From contig NZ_CP016353.1 of the NCBI RefSeq assembly GCF_002240355.1, positions 1,290,501 to 1,354,500 on the forward strand: DNA of 64,000 nucleotides, read 5' to 3'. The translations under genes and the position numbers were made by a program. The notes below the pieces were generated by a model. It was not told the DNA's origin. It was given only the letters and a program-made list of their open reading frames with translations, and made no database searches. Shown here in pieces: positions 7,727 to 15,161 of the stretch; the first letter of the stretch is position 1; every line of letters begins with the position of its first letter. Source of the stretch: Prauserella marina. GTDB lineage: Bacteria > Actinomycetota > Actinomycetes > Mycobacteriales > Pseudonocardiaceae.

Positions 7727-9130
7727 TTACCTCGCTTTGACGCATTTGTCGTAGAGATCCAGCAGCCTGTGTCCGGGGTCGTAGCGGTCCTTCAGGGCCC
7801 GGTATGTTTTTCCGTTGTAGAGCTGCCAGAACGTGTCCGGGTCGTAGAAGCTTTCCGAGTAGAGGGATTTGCGTCCGCCCAGTTCGGTCACCGTTTTCTC
7901 GATCAGCCTGTTGTTGCTGCCTTCTCGCTGGCCTGGCGCGAGTGGAACGGTCGCCCAGAACCCGAAGTTGATGTACAGCGAGCCGGGGTCGAATTGGTAG
8001 AGCGGCCAGGTTCGGTCGCTGTCTCGTTGCCGGACGGGGCACATCCACACCGGGCTGATCGGAATTTCCCGGTGGAAGAAATCGAGGAAATCGGCGGCCT
8101 TGCCGACCGGTACCTCGATGTCCTGAATCACGGCTTCCCGTCGCGGTTTTCCCAGTGCGCGGTTGAGTCCGGCCAGCCACTGGTGGTGTCGCTCGAACGT
8201 GACGACCTTCCAGTAGGTTTGTGAGCGCAGCAGCTTCGGCCCGGCCAGCAGGCGGACGAGCCGGTTCTGCGCGCCGAGCGCGCGCGAGCACCAGAACCAG
8301 TCGGTGTCCCATCGCCACAGGTAGTCGCGCACGGGGAGATGGTCGATCGTGCGTTCCCTGATCGACTTGTAGTAGATGTCCAGCCACGTGTAGTCGCTCG
8401 TTTCCGGAGCTTCGCCGGTGAAGGTACCCAACGTCAAATACATTTCCCGGGGTCCGAACACGGTTCCGTCGACGAAGTCCGCTGCCCTGTCCCGGCAGGC
8501 GCGGTTCACCGCGTCGAAGTATTCGACGGTATCGCTGTAACGGATGTGTTCGAGCCGGACAAAGGGGCGAACGGGTTCGAGTTCGATCCGCAACCGCAGC
8601 GCGTAGCCGAGTGTGCCGTAGGAGTTGGGGAAGCCGAAGAAAAGGTCGCTGTGTTCGTTGTCCCGCCTGGCCAGCACAATGTCTCCCGCGCCGGTCAGCA
8701 GGTCCATTTCCAGGACCGATTCGTGTGGCATTCCGTTGCGGAACGAGGACGATTCGATGCCGAGCCCCGTGACGGCTCCACCGACGGTGATGGTTTTGAG
8801 CTGGGGGACGACCAGCGGCATGAGCCCGTGCGGCAGCGTCGCGTCGACAAGCTGCTCGTAGGTGACCATCCCTTCCACGTCGGCGGTCCTCGCGACCGGG
8901 TCGACATCGAGCACATGGGTGAATCCGGATACGTCGAGTCCTGGGCCGGTGGTACCGGCGCGTGGTCGGAAGAGGTTCGAGGTGCGTTTCGCGAGCCTTA
9001 CCGGTGCCCCGGGTGGCTGAGCGGCGAGTCGCGTGCGCAATGCGGCCACCCGCTCGGCATATCCGGCGGCCGTCGTCGAACGATTCCCAACGGGCGAACG
9101 GTCCCCGGCGCCGTTGTTTTTCAGCGCCAT
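7727..9130 (-). CDS. tmsA: FAD-binding oxidoreductase, probable 10-methylene fatty acid reductase TmsA
   Basis: This 467-aa protein has an N-terminal FAD-binding type 4 (PCMH/VAO) domain, with GGAVTGLGIESSSFRNG in the FAD-contact region, and a C-terminal half resembling the DHCR24/Rv0449c group. In the tms/bfa pathway this flavoprotein reduces the 10-methylene group left by TmsB to a methyl branch using NADPH. It is followed by tmsB after 15 bp, so the two are probably cotranscribed. The ATG at 9130 is preferred over an open frame reaching 9241, because the extra N-terminus is low-complexity and unlike the family. No tmsC (DUF1365) gene is present beside them. The function is inferred from family and operon. 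Confidence 0.78.
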   Translation of the reverse strand: MALKNNGAGDRSPVGNRSTTAAGYAERVAALRTRLAAQPPGAPVRLAKRTSNLFRPRAGTTGPGLDVSGFTHVLDVDPVARTADVEGMVTYEQLVDATLPHGLMPLVVPQLKTITVGGAVTGLGIESSSFRNGMPHESVLEMDLLTGAGDIVLARRDNEHSDLFFGFPNSYGTLGYALRLRIELEPVRPFVRLEHIRYSDTVEYFDAVNRACRDRAADFVDGTVFGPREMYLTLGTFTGEAPETSDYTWLDIYYKSIRERTIDHLPVRDYLWRWDTDWFWCSRALGAQNRLVRLLAGPKLLRSQTYWKVVTFERHHQWLAGLNRALGKPRREAVIQDIEVPVGKAADFLDFFHREIPISPVWMCPVRQRDSDRTWPLYQFDPGSLYINFGFWATVPLAPGQREGSNNRLIEKTVTELGGRKSLYSESFYDPDTFWQLYNGKTYRALKDRYDPGHRLLDLYDKCVKAR

Positions 9131-9210
9131 GAACCCATGATCGCTCTGGTTGGCCAACGCTGCCAGTGGCGGCGACCGGGTTTCACCCCGCACGCCACCG
9201 AATCGTCCGA

Positions 9211-9240
9211 TTGACCTTGGGTCGGCGCGGGCACTATACA
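9211..9240 (+). promoter_or_regulatory. Sigma-70-like promoter for the 9.3-kb small gene
   Basis: A TTGACC hexamer at 9211-9216 is followed, after an 18-bp spacer, by TATACA at 9235-9240. Both are close to the housekeeping consensus and stand out in GC-rich DNA. The element points at the gene starting at 9302. The opposite strand offers TATAGT over the same bases, which could serve tmsA, so the site may be bidirectional. Confidence 0.5.
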
Positions 9241-9301
9241 AATTGTTGGTCGGGGAAAGCTACTTGGGCCGTGGCTGTGGCTGCGGTCCGAACCGAAGTG
9301 G

Positions 9302-9760
9302 GTGAGTTCTTCCGTGGGCGACCTTTCGTCCGACCGTCCTGCCCAGCCGAGCGCCGACGCCGTCGCGAACGCGGCACTCGAATTGCAGCGCGCCAGAAGT
9401 GCGCTCGAAAGCGGGGATGGTGACCTGCGGGCGTTGCACGAGGCTGTGAAGGGGGCGGCGAGGTTGACCAGATCGCTTGCCGCGACCGTCGACCGGCTCG
9501 TGAGGTACACCCCTGGCACCGTCGAAAATCGCAAGGTGGCGCGCGATCTCGTGGCGGATCTCAGGGCGCTGCGGAGTTGCCTGACGGCGGGTGCGGCGCT
9601 CATCGATCCAGCCGTCGACGATTTGCGGGATCTGGCCGACAGCGCCGGTTCTCCCACCGGTGGGGCCGGCGTCGGACACTCGATAGGCGAGCCGTTCGAC
9701 CCCGACGCCGATTTCGCCGCGAGATGGGAGGAGTGGGTTTCCGCGCGGCCGGGGACGTGA
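9302..9760 (+). CDS. Hypothetical protein, alpha-helical, 152 aa
   Basis: The family is not recognised. The protein is predicted to be mostly helical and soluble, rich in Ala, Asp, Arg and Leu, with heptad-like spacing in the middle (RSALESGDGDLRALHEAVKG, then LTRSLAATVDRLVRY), so a helical bundle is plausible. There is no signal peptide or membrane segment. It ends with an acidic, Trp-containing tail (FAARWEEW). GTG at 9302 and GTG at 9314 are both possible starts; neither has a strong ribosome-binding site, but a good promoter lies 60 bp upstream. It is divergent from tmsA and ends 8 bp before the convergent flavoenzyme gene. Codon use is typical for the genome, which supports a real gene. 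Confidence 0.6.
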   Translation: MSSSVGDLSSDRPAQPSADAVANAALELQRARSALESGDGDLRALHEAVKGAARLTRSLAATVDRLVRYTPGTVENRKVARDLVADLRALRSCLTAGAALIDPAVDDLRDLADSAGSPTGGAGVGHSIGEPFDPDADFAARWEEWVSARPGT

Positions 9761-9768
9761 GCTTCCGG

Positions 9769-11139
9769 TTACGGCGCCTCGAACACCCGTTGCCCGCGGG
9801 CAAGTACGTTCTTCGGGTCGTACTTCTTGACCGCCGCGGCGAATGCCTCCCACGCGTCGCCGAAGTGATCCCGCCATTCCTGCGGGGTCATCGGTAGTGC
9901 GTTGACCGGGTAGACGGCGCCTTCGACCAGCCGCGCGCGTTCGGCGACGGCGGCGTTGAGTTCGAGCATCCTTCCGGTGGCGGTGACGTCGTAGGGATCG
10001 CCGGTACGAAGTACCGCGAACAGCCACCCGATGTCGGTTGCCGGTTTCCGCAGCAGCGGCGTGCCGAGGGTTTCGGCGCGCAGCGGGTAGAGCAGGACGA
10101 CGCCGGAATCGCCAAGATCGTCTCCGCTGGTCTCGGCCAGAGTCTCGGTGACGACGTCGGCGATTCCGTCGTCGGGGGCGAGCACGGTGATCCAAGGATG
10201 GGGGCGGAACCAGCTTCCGTCGGCACTGAGCACCGTTTGGCTCTCTGCCATGCGGTCGAGGAAGCCGTGGTAGGTCCTGTCCTCGGTTTCCCTACCTTCG
10301 TGATCGAAGGAAAGGCCGGCCAGCAGGGCCGCCTCGTCCGGCTCGTCAGGCAGCGAGAAGTAGCTGGTGCCTTCGAGGACGTACCGCCATTCGCCGCTGT
10401 CGTCGCCGAGTACGACCCGGCCTTCGAGGTGGTCGAACCGGGAATCGCCGACGGCGGTGCGCTGATCGGTGAGGTAGTCGTCGAGTGAGTCGTAGGTCAG
10501 TTTCCACTTGCGCGCGCGTTGCCGGGCGGGCCGCAGCCGCAGGGTGGCGCGGGTGATGACACCGCAGTGGCCGAGCCCCGCTCGCACCGCGTCGAACAGG
10601 TCGCTGTTGTTCTCGGCCGAGCAGCGTTTGAGCTCTCCTTCACCGGTGACGACCTCCAGTTCGGTGACGGTGTCGGTCTGTGCTCCGTACCGGTGGGTCG
10701 CGCCGCCGATGCCGCCGACGGCGAGGGTGCCGCCGACTGTGAGTTCCAGGTAGTCGGTCAGGACCGGAGGAGTGAGACCGCGGGGAAGGCTCGCCGACAG
10801 CACCTGTTGCCAGCGTGCGCCGGCGTCGACGAGCAGTTCGTTGCCGGTGCCCTCGTGGACGGTGGCCATCCCGGACATGTCGAGGACGATGCCGCCTTCG
10901 GATTGAGCCTGGCCGAACGGTGAGTGGCCCGCTCCTCGCGCGGCGACGGGGACACCCCGCGAACTGGCGAATTCGAGCACGGCCGACACGTCGGCGGCCG
11001 AGGACGGCCTGACGACGAGACGCGGTCTCGCCTGCACGATGTGCCCCCAGTCCCGTGCCGCCGCGGCGAGGCTCGCTTCGCCATCGAGGATGTCACCCTC
11101 AAGGGTCGGCAGGTCGGAGCGTTCGAACGAGTCCGGCAT
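9769..11139 (-). CDS. FAD-linked oxidoreductase, cytokinin dehydrogenase-like
   Basis: This 456-aa protein has an N-terminal FAD-binding type 4 domain (about residues 35-210). It shows RGAGHSPFGQAQ at residues 68-79, close to the GHS-GQA signature of cytokinin dehydrogenases, in which the His (H72 here) can bind FAD covalently. GGTLAVGGIGGATHRYG, further on, matches the second FAD-binding segment of the same group, and a C-terminal HPWI motif is also family-like. Bacterial members include true cytokinin dehydrogenases as well as oxidases of unknown substrate, so the reaction is not certain. It lies between a small helical protein gene and a TetR regulator transcribed in the same direction from 91 bp upstream. 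Confidence 0.72.
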   Translation of the reverse strand: MPDSFERSDLPTLEGDILDGEASLAAAARDWGHIVQARPRLVVRPSSAADVSAVLEFASSRGVPVAARGAGHSPFGQAQSEGGIVLDMSGMATVHEGTGNELLVDAGARWQQVLSASLPRGLTPPVLTDYLELTVGGTLAVGGIGGATHRYGAQTDTVTELEVVTGEGELKRCSAENNSDLFDAVRAGLGHCGVITRATLRLRPARQRARKWKLTYDSLDDYLTDQRTAVGDSRFDHLEGRVVLGDDSGEWRYVLEGTSYFSLPDEPDEAALLAGLSFDHEGRETEDRTYHGFLDRMAESQTVLSADGSWFRPHPWITVLAPDDGIADVVTETLAETSGDDLGDSGVVLLYPLRAETLGTPLLRKPATDIGWLFAVLRTGDPYDVTATGRMLELNAAVAERARLVEGAVYPVNALPMTPQEWRDHFGDAWEAFAAAVKKYDPKNVLARGQRVFEAP

Positions 11140-11230
11140 CTGCCGGACTCTAGCGGTTGACCCCTTCGACCTGGCAGGTATGGCTGAGGTGCTGTTTTCC
11201 TCGAAAGGGCCGCTGCGACGCCCCTTCGGG

Positions 11231-11869
11231 TCAGGTTCGTTCCGGCCAGTCCCCGCTGAGTCCCCGCAGCAGCGCGCCGATGGCGGGGGAGGGGGCGAAC
11301 GCGGCGCCGGGGGCGGTGGTCTCGTGGAGCAGCAGCCCGTCGAGCAGCGCCATGATCGCCCAGAAGTCGGCGGAGGGCCGGGACGAGCCCAGCGCGCGCA
11401 ACCACCGTGTCCCCTGTGACTCGAGTTCCGCCCTGCGCAGGACTATCTGTTGCCGCAGGCGCTCGTTTACGGCGGCTTCGAGGAAGACGGCGTGCCTGGC
11501 GAGGGTGAACGTCCTCGCGGGGCCCGCGAGTTCTCCGGCGAGACCGCCGACGGCTTCGGCGAAGCGCCCGGTGTCGGCCATGGCCTCGGCGTCGAGAGCT
11601 TCGGCGAATTCCCGCCAGCTCGCGGTTTCCAGTTCGCTCAGTCTGCCGAGCAGGCCGGAAAGCAGGGCTTCCCTCGTCCGGAAGTAGTTCGATGTCGACC
11701 CGGCCGGGACACCGGCTTCCGCGTCGACGGCCCTGTGGGTGAGTGCGCGGGTGCCCTTGGTGCCGAGTACGCGAATGGCCGCGTCCAGTACCTGGTCCTG
11801 TTTGCCCTTCACGGGTTCACGGTAGCGGGCAAGGGGTTCTTCCTTTCGCGCGCCGGTGGTGCTTTCCAC
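11231..11869 (-). CDS. TetR-family transcriptional regulator
   Basis: This 212-aa protein has an N-terminal TetR helix-turn-helix: QDQVLDAAIRVLGTKGTRALTHRAVDAEAGVPAGSTSNYF, with the last segment forming the recognition helix at about residues 45-65. The C-terminal region is a divergent ligand-binding helical domain. The ATG at 11869 is used; a GTG 19 codons downstream would put the start close to the HTH and is an alternative. It precedes the cytokinin-dehydrogenase-like gene on the same strand, with a 91-bp gap, and may regulate it. The effector is unknown. Confidence 0.85.
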   Translation of the reverse strand: MESTTGARKEEPLARYREPVKGKQDQVLDAAIRVLGTKGTRALTHRAVDAEAGVPAGSTSNYFRTREALLSGLLGRLSELETASWREFAEALDAEAMADTGRFAEAVGGLAGELAGPARTFTLARHAVFLEAAVNERLRQQIVLRRAELESQGTRWLRALGSSRPSADFWAIMALLDGLLLHETTAPGAAFAPSPAIGALLRGLSGDWPERT

Positions 11870-11967
11870 TGAATCCGCCGTCAGCCTTTCAGGTTGGGAT
11901 CGCCCCGTGTTTTTCCCGTTTTCCGCTCGGGTATATCAAGATCGTGGGGTTGTGAGAGGAGTGCCCG

Positions 11968-12129
11968 ATGCGCGAACCCGACACCGAGCCCGGAGTTGAA
12001 CTCTCCGAGCGCTCCCTTCTTTCCACCGTCCACAACGGATCGCCGATGCCCCGGGACCCTTCCGGGGGTCTGCCGGTCTTCGATGAGGACGAAGAACTGG
12101 AGCCGATCATCGTGCGCGGCAGGGAATAG
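11968..12129 (+). CDS. Small acidic protein, 53 aa, unknown function
   Basis: This short gene has an ATG at 11968 with GAGAGGA ending 7 nt upstream, and stops with TAG at 12127-12129. The product is acidic and Pro/Gly-rich, starting MREPDTEPGVELSERSLL and ending with an acidic segment (FDEDEELEPIIVRGRE). It has no Cys, signal peptide or membrane segment. Third-position GC is high, as in real genes here. It lies between the divergent TetR gene and the 12.2-kb gene. The family is not recognised. It could be a small regulatory or structural protein. Confidence 0.6.
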   Translation: MREPDTEPGVELSERSLLSTVHNGSPMPRDPSGGLPVFDEDEELEPIIVRGRE

Positions 12130-12164
12130 CACGAAGCCGCCCCTCGCATGCCGCCCCGTGATCG

Positions 12165-12178
12165 TGTAGCGTGCTACA
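12165..12178. promoter_or_regulatory. 14-bp palindrome upstream of the 12.2-kb gene
   Basis: TGTAGC-GT-GCTACA is a dyad with perfect 6-bp arms, 22 bp upstream of the ATG at 12200. Its position suits an operator overlapping a promoter. The binding factor is unknown; the nearby TetR protein is one candidate. Confidence 0.3.
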
Positions 12179-12199
12179 TCGACGTGAGGGGTGGTGGTC

Positions 12200-12460
12200 A
12201 TGATTCGGCAGGACAGGGAGCTGCTCGCGCGGCTCTCCTCGGTCAACACGCGGCTCGGCGAGGCCGTGGTGGAGTTGTTGCACCGTCAGGACGGCGGCCT
12301 TTTGCCTGCCGAAGGACTGCGCGCTCTTGGTCACCATCTCCAGGGAATTACCGCTGACCTGCTGAATCGTGCCGATGAGCTGGATGCCGTCGTGATCGAC
12401 CGGCCGCCCTCGCGCGAGGTAACGTCCCGGTGGCCGCCGACCGCCACCGGAGGAGAGTCG
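12200..12460 (+). CDS. Small helical hypothetical segment fused in frame to the hydroxyacyl-CoA dehydrogenase
   Basis: From an ATG at 12200, preceded by GAGGGG, the frame encodes a plausible helical polypeptide (DRELLARLSSVNTRLGEAVVELL, HHLQGITADLLNRADELDAVV) and then runs without a stop into the dehydrogenase at 12461. The last 18 or so codons (PPSREVTSRWPPTATGGES) read like untranslated leader rather than protein. The dehydrogenase has its own AGGAGAG ribosome-binding site and ATG. Two readings are possible: a small separate gene whose stop has been lost, giving a read-through fusion, or a genuine N-terminal extension. The segment's family is not recognised. Confidence 0.45.
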
Positions 12461-13738
12461 ATGAACACCGTGCCCACCTCGCCGGAACCGGACGACGAAC
12501 TCGCGCTGCGATACCTCAGGCAGGCGGAGAGCGCGGCGGGCACCGCTCCGGACGCCGAACCACGCGACGTCGGACGCATCGGTGTCGTCGGCGCGGGCAC
12601 GATGGGCGCGGGTATCGCGACGGTGTTCCTGCAGGCCGGGTTTCCGGTCACCGTGGTCGAGCAGAGCGTGGAGGCGCTGGAGCGCGGTGTCGAGCGCATC
12701 AGCGCCATCCAGGACAAGGCGGTGGCGAGGGGTAAAGCCGATCGCGCCGAGGCCGACCGCAGGCTCGCGGCCCTGACAGCGGGCACCGATCAGGCATCGC
12801 TCGGCGACTGCGACGTCGTGGTCGAGGCGGTGTTCGAGGACATGGAGGTGAAGAAGGCGCTGTTGTCGCGGCTGGCCACGATCGTCAAACCCGGGGCGGT
12901 CCTCGCTTCCAACACGTCGTATCTCGACCTCGACGAGCTGGCCGAAGCCAGTGGGCGGCCACGGGACGTGGTGGGGCTGCACTTCTTCAGTCCCGCGCAC
13001 GTCATGCGGTTGCTTGAGGTGGTTCGCGGGGCGAAGACGGGCGAGGACACCCTGGCCACCGCGTTGTGGCTGGGGCGGAAGACAGGCAAGCTTCCCGTGG
13101 TCGCCGGGGTGTGTGACGGCTTCATCGGCAACCGCGTCTACAACGCCTACCGCGTCCAGTGCGAGTTCATGGTCGAGGAAGGTGCTTTGCCGGAGGAGAT
13201 CGACGCGGCGCTGGAGGGCTTCGGTTTCGCCATGGGGCCGTTCACGGTCTGGGACATGTCAGGGCTCGACATCGCCAAGGCCACCAGGCAGCGGCAGGCC
13301 GCGACGAGGGACCCCAGGGAGCGGATGCCGAAGGTGCTGGACGTGCTGTACGAGCGGGGGCGGCTCGGCCGAAAGACAGGCGCGGGCTGGTACGCCTACC
13401 CCGATGACGGGGAGCGTCAGGTCGACCCCGCCGTGCACGAGGTGATTCGCGCGGTTGTCGAGCGGAACGGCGTCGAGCCGAGGACGTTGTCGCCGGACGA
13501 GATCGTGCGCCGCGCGCTGGGAGTGATCGTCAACGAGGCGATGCTCGTGCTGGCTGACGGCATCGCCGAGCGTGCCTCGGACATCGATCTCGTGCTCGCC
13601 AACGGATACGGCTTCCCCAAGAAGCGTGGCGGCCCGCTGTTCTGGGCGCACGATCACCGGGACCAGGTCACCACCGGCATCGACGAGGCTGAGCGGGCAA
13701 CGGGATTCGGGTTCCGCCGCGGTCGGCTGCCCTGGTAG
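12461..13738 (+). CDS. 3-hydroxyacyl-CoA dehydrogenase (NAD-dependent)
   Basis: This 425-aa enzyme oxidises 3-hydroxyacyl-CoA to 3-oxoacyl-CoA with NAD. The Rossmann glycine motif GAGTMG lies at residues 44-49 after a 35-residue leader, followed by NTSYLDLDELA and GLHFFSPAHVM, hallmarks of the family, and then two C-terminal dimerisation/substrate domains (GFIGNRVYNAYR and a second repeat near EIVRRALGVIVNEAM). It lacks an enoyl-CoA hydratase domain, so it is not a full FadB/FadJ. The ATG at 12461 has a good AGGAGAG ribosome-binding site. It lies upstream of the box genes on the same strand and could act as the 3-hydroxyadipyl-CoA dehydrogenase of that pathway; this is inference. The frame is open upstream (see 12200-12460). 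Confidence 0.88.
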   Translation: MNTVPTSPEPDDELALRYLRQAESAAGTAPDAEPRDVGRIGVVGAGTMGAGIATVFLQAGFPVTVVEQSVEALERGVERISAIQDKAVARGKADRAEADRRLAALTAGTDQASLGDCDVVVEAVFEDMEVKKALLSRLATIVKPGAVLASNTSYLDLDELAEASGRPRDVVGLHFFSPAHVMRLLEVVRGAKTGEDTLATALWLGRKTGKLPVVAGVCDGFIGNRVYNAYRVQCEFMVEEGALPEEIDAALEGFGFAMGPFTVWDMSGLDIAKATRQRQAATRDPRERMPKVLDVLYERGRLGRKTGAGWYAYPDDGERQVDPAVHEVIRAVVERNGVEPRTLSPDEIVRRALGVIVNEAMLVLADGIAERASDIDLVLANGYGFPKKRGGPLFWAHDHRDQVTTGIDEAERATGFGFRRGRLPW

Positions 13739-13815
13739 GCGCCCGGCTCCGATTCGGTGTCGCGCATGCGGGTACCCGGCGAGCGTCGAGGTCAGTGCTC
13801 GCCGGGAGGTGAAAC

Positions 13816-15132
13816 GTGCCGAAGCGGATTGTCATCGCAGGCGGTGGCTATGTGGGGCTGTACACGGCGTTGCGGTTGCGGCAGCGGCTCCGTGAGGGCG
13901 AGGCCGAAGTGGTCGTGGTCAGCCCTGACAACTTCATGACGTACCGGCCGTTACTGCCTGAGGTCGCGTCCGGCACGCTCGAACCGCGCCACGCCGTGGT
14001 GCCGCTGCGGGCGGTCCTACGGGGGACGCGGTTCGTGTCCGGAAAGGTGGTGTCGGCCGATCGCGAGGGCAAAACGGTCGTCGTTCGGCCGGCGGCGGGT
14101 CCTGTGTGGGAACTGGATTACGACGAACTCGTCATCGGCATGGGCGCGGTGGCCAAGCTCGCGCCGGTTCCCGGGCTCGCGGAGAACGGCATCGGTTTCA
14201 ATTCGCTCGCCGAGGGCGTGCACCTTCGTGATCACGTGCTCCGCCAACTGGAGATCGCCTCCGCGACGCCCGATCCCGAACTGCGCAGGTGCGCGCTGAC
14301 CTTCGTGTTCGTCGGCGGCGGTTACACCGGCGTCGAGGCGATCGCGGAGCTGCAAGACATGGCGACCGATGTGCTCGCGGGCTATCCGGAGCTGGAAGCG
14401 GCGGACATGCGGTGGATTCTGGTCGAAGCACTTGACCGCATCCTGACGACGGTGAGTGACGATTTGGCCGACCTTGCCGCGGACGAACTGACCCGGCGAG
14501 GCATCGACATCCGCACCGGAACCCGGCTCGACTCCGCGGAAGAAGGGGTTCTCGCGTTGTCGGACGGCACGAAGCTCAGCGCGTCGACCCTCGTGTGGGT
14601 GGCGGGGACCCGTCCGAGGTCGGTCGTTGCCGAACTGGGGCTGCCGGTGGACGACGGTGGCAGGCTCGTCGTGGACGCGGCCATGCGGGTCGAGCGGGCG
14701 GAACACGTGTGGGCGGCCGGCGATTGCGCCGCCGTACCGGATCCCGAACGGGATGGGGTGTGCCCGCCGACCGCGCAGCACGCGGTGCGGCAGGGCGAGC
14801 AGCTTGCCGACAACCTCGTCGCCGTCGTGCGTGGGGGCCGGCCGAGTCCGTTTCGCTATCGCAGCAAGGGCGAATTCATCACGCTGGGCAAGAACAAGGC
14901 CGTCGCCGAGGTGTTCGGGAGGAAACTGGCGGGAAGTCTGGCGTGGGCCGCGCGCCGTGGCTACTACGCGACCCAGATACCCACGTGGAATCGCAAGGTG
15001 CGCGTGCTGGGTGACTGGCTTGTCGGTATGCCGTTCGGGCACGATGTGGTCGACTTCGGTTCCAGGGAGGCGCCTCGCGGCGCGTTCGAGGAAGCGGCGA
15101 GAAAGCCTGCCCGTAGTTCTACACAAGGTTGA
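13816..15132 (+). CDS. FAD-dependent NAD(P)H dehydrogenase, NDH-2-like
   Basis: This 438-aa pyridine nucleotide-disulfide oxidoreductase family protein has an FAD-binding GGGYVG motif at residues 9-14, a second NAD(P)-binding glycine motif GGGYTG near residue 160, and a C-terminal FAD ATG-like motif ending AAGDCAAVP. It most resembles type II NADH:quinone oxidoreductases and related flavoproteins: single-subunit, membrane-associated, non-proton-pumping. A C-terminal hydrophobic/amphipathic region (AGSLAWAARRGYYATQIP) may contact the membrane. No disulfide redox pair was seen at the usual position. It sits 78 bp after the hydroxyacyl-CoA dehydrogenase, and boxC begins 30 bp after its stop. A link to the box pathway, for instance as an electron source for BoxB, is only suggested by position. 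Confidence 0.8.
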   Translation: MPKRIVIAGGGYVGLYTALRLRQRLREGEAEVVVVSPDNFMTYRPLLPEVASGTLEPRHAVVPLRAVLRGTRFVSGKVVSADREGKTVVVRPAAGPVWELDYDELVIGMGAVAKLAPVPGLAENGIGFNSLAEGVHLRDHVLRQLEIASATPDPELRRCALTFVFVGGGYTGVEAIAELQDMATDVLAGYPELEAADMRWILVEALDRILTTVSDDLADLAADELTRRGIDIRTGTRLDSAEEGVLALSDGTKLSASTLVWVAGTRPRSVVAELGLPVDDGGRLVVDAAMRVERAEHVWAAGDCAAVPDPERDGVCPPTAQHAVRQGEQLADNLVAVVRGGRPSPFRYRSKGEFITLGKNKAVAEVFGRKLAGSLAWAARRGYYATQIPTWNRKVRVLGDWLVGMPFGHDVVDFGSREAPRGAFEEAARKPARSSTQG

Positions 15133-15156
15133 CGCCAGGCGGATGATTCGTAGAAA
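15129..15156 (+). promoter_or_regulatory. Candidate promoter for a leaderless boxC transcript
   Basis: TTGACG (15129-15134), which overlaps the stop of the preceding gene, is followed after 16 bp by TAGAAA (15151-15156). The GTG start codons of boxC lie at 15162 and 15165, 6-9 bp after the -10-like hexamer, where transcription would begin. No Shine-Dalgarno sequence precedes boxC. The arrangement suggests a leaderless mRNA, common in actinomycetes. Confidence 0.4.
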
Positions 15157-15161
15157 CTAAT

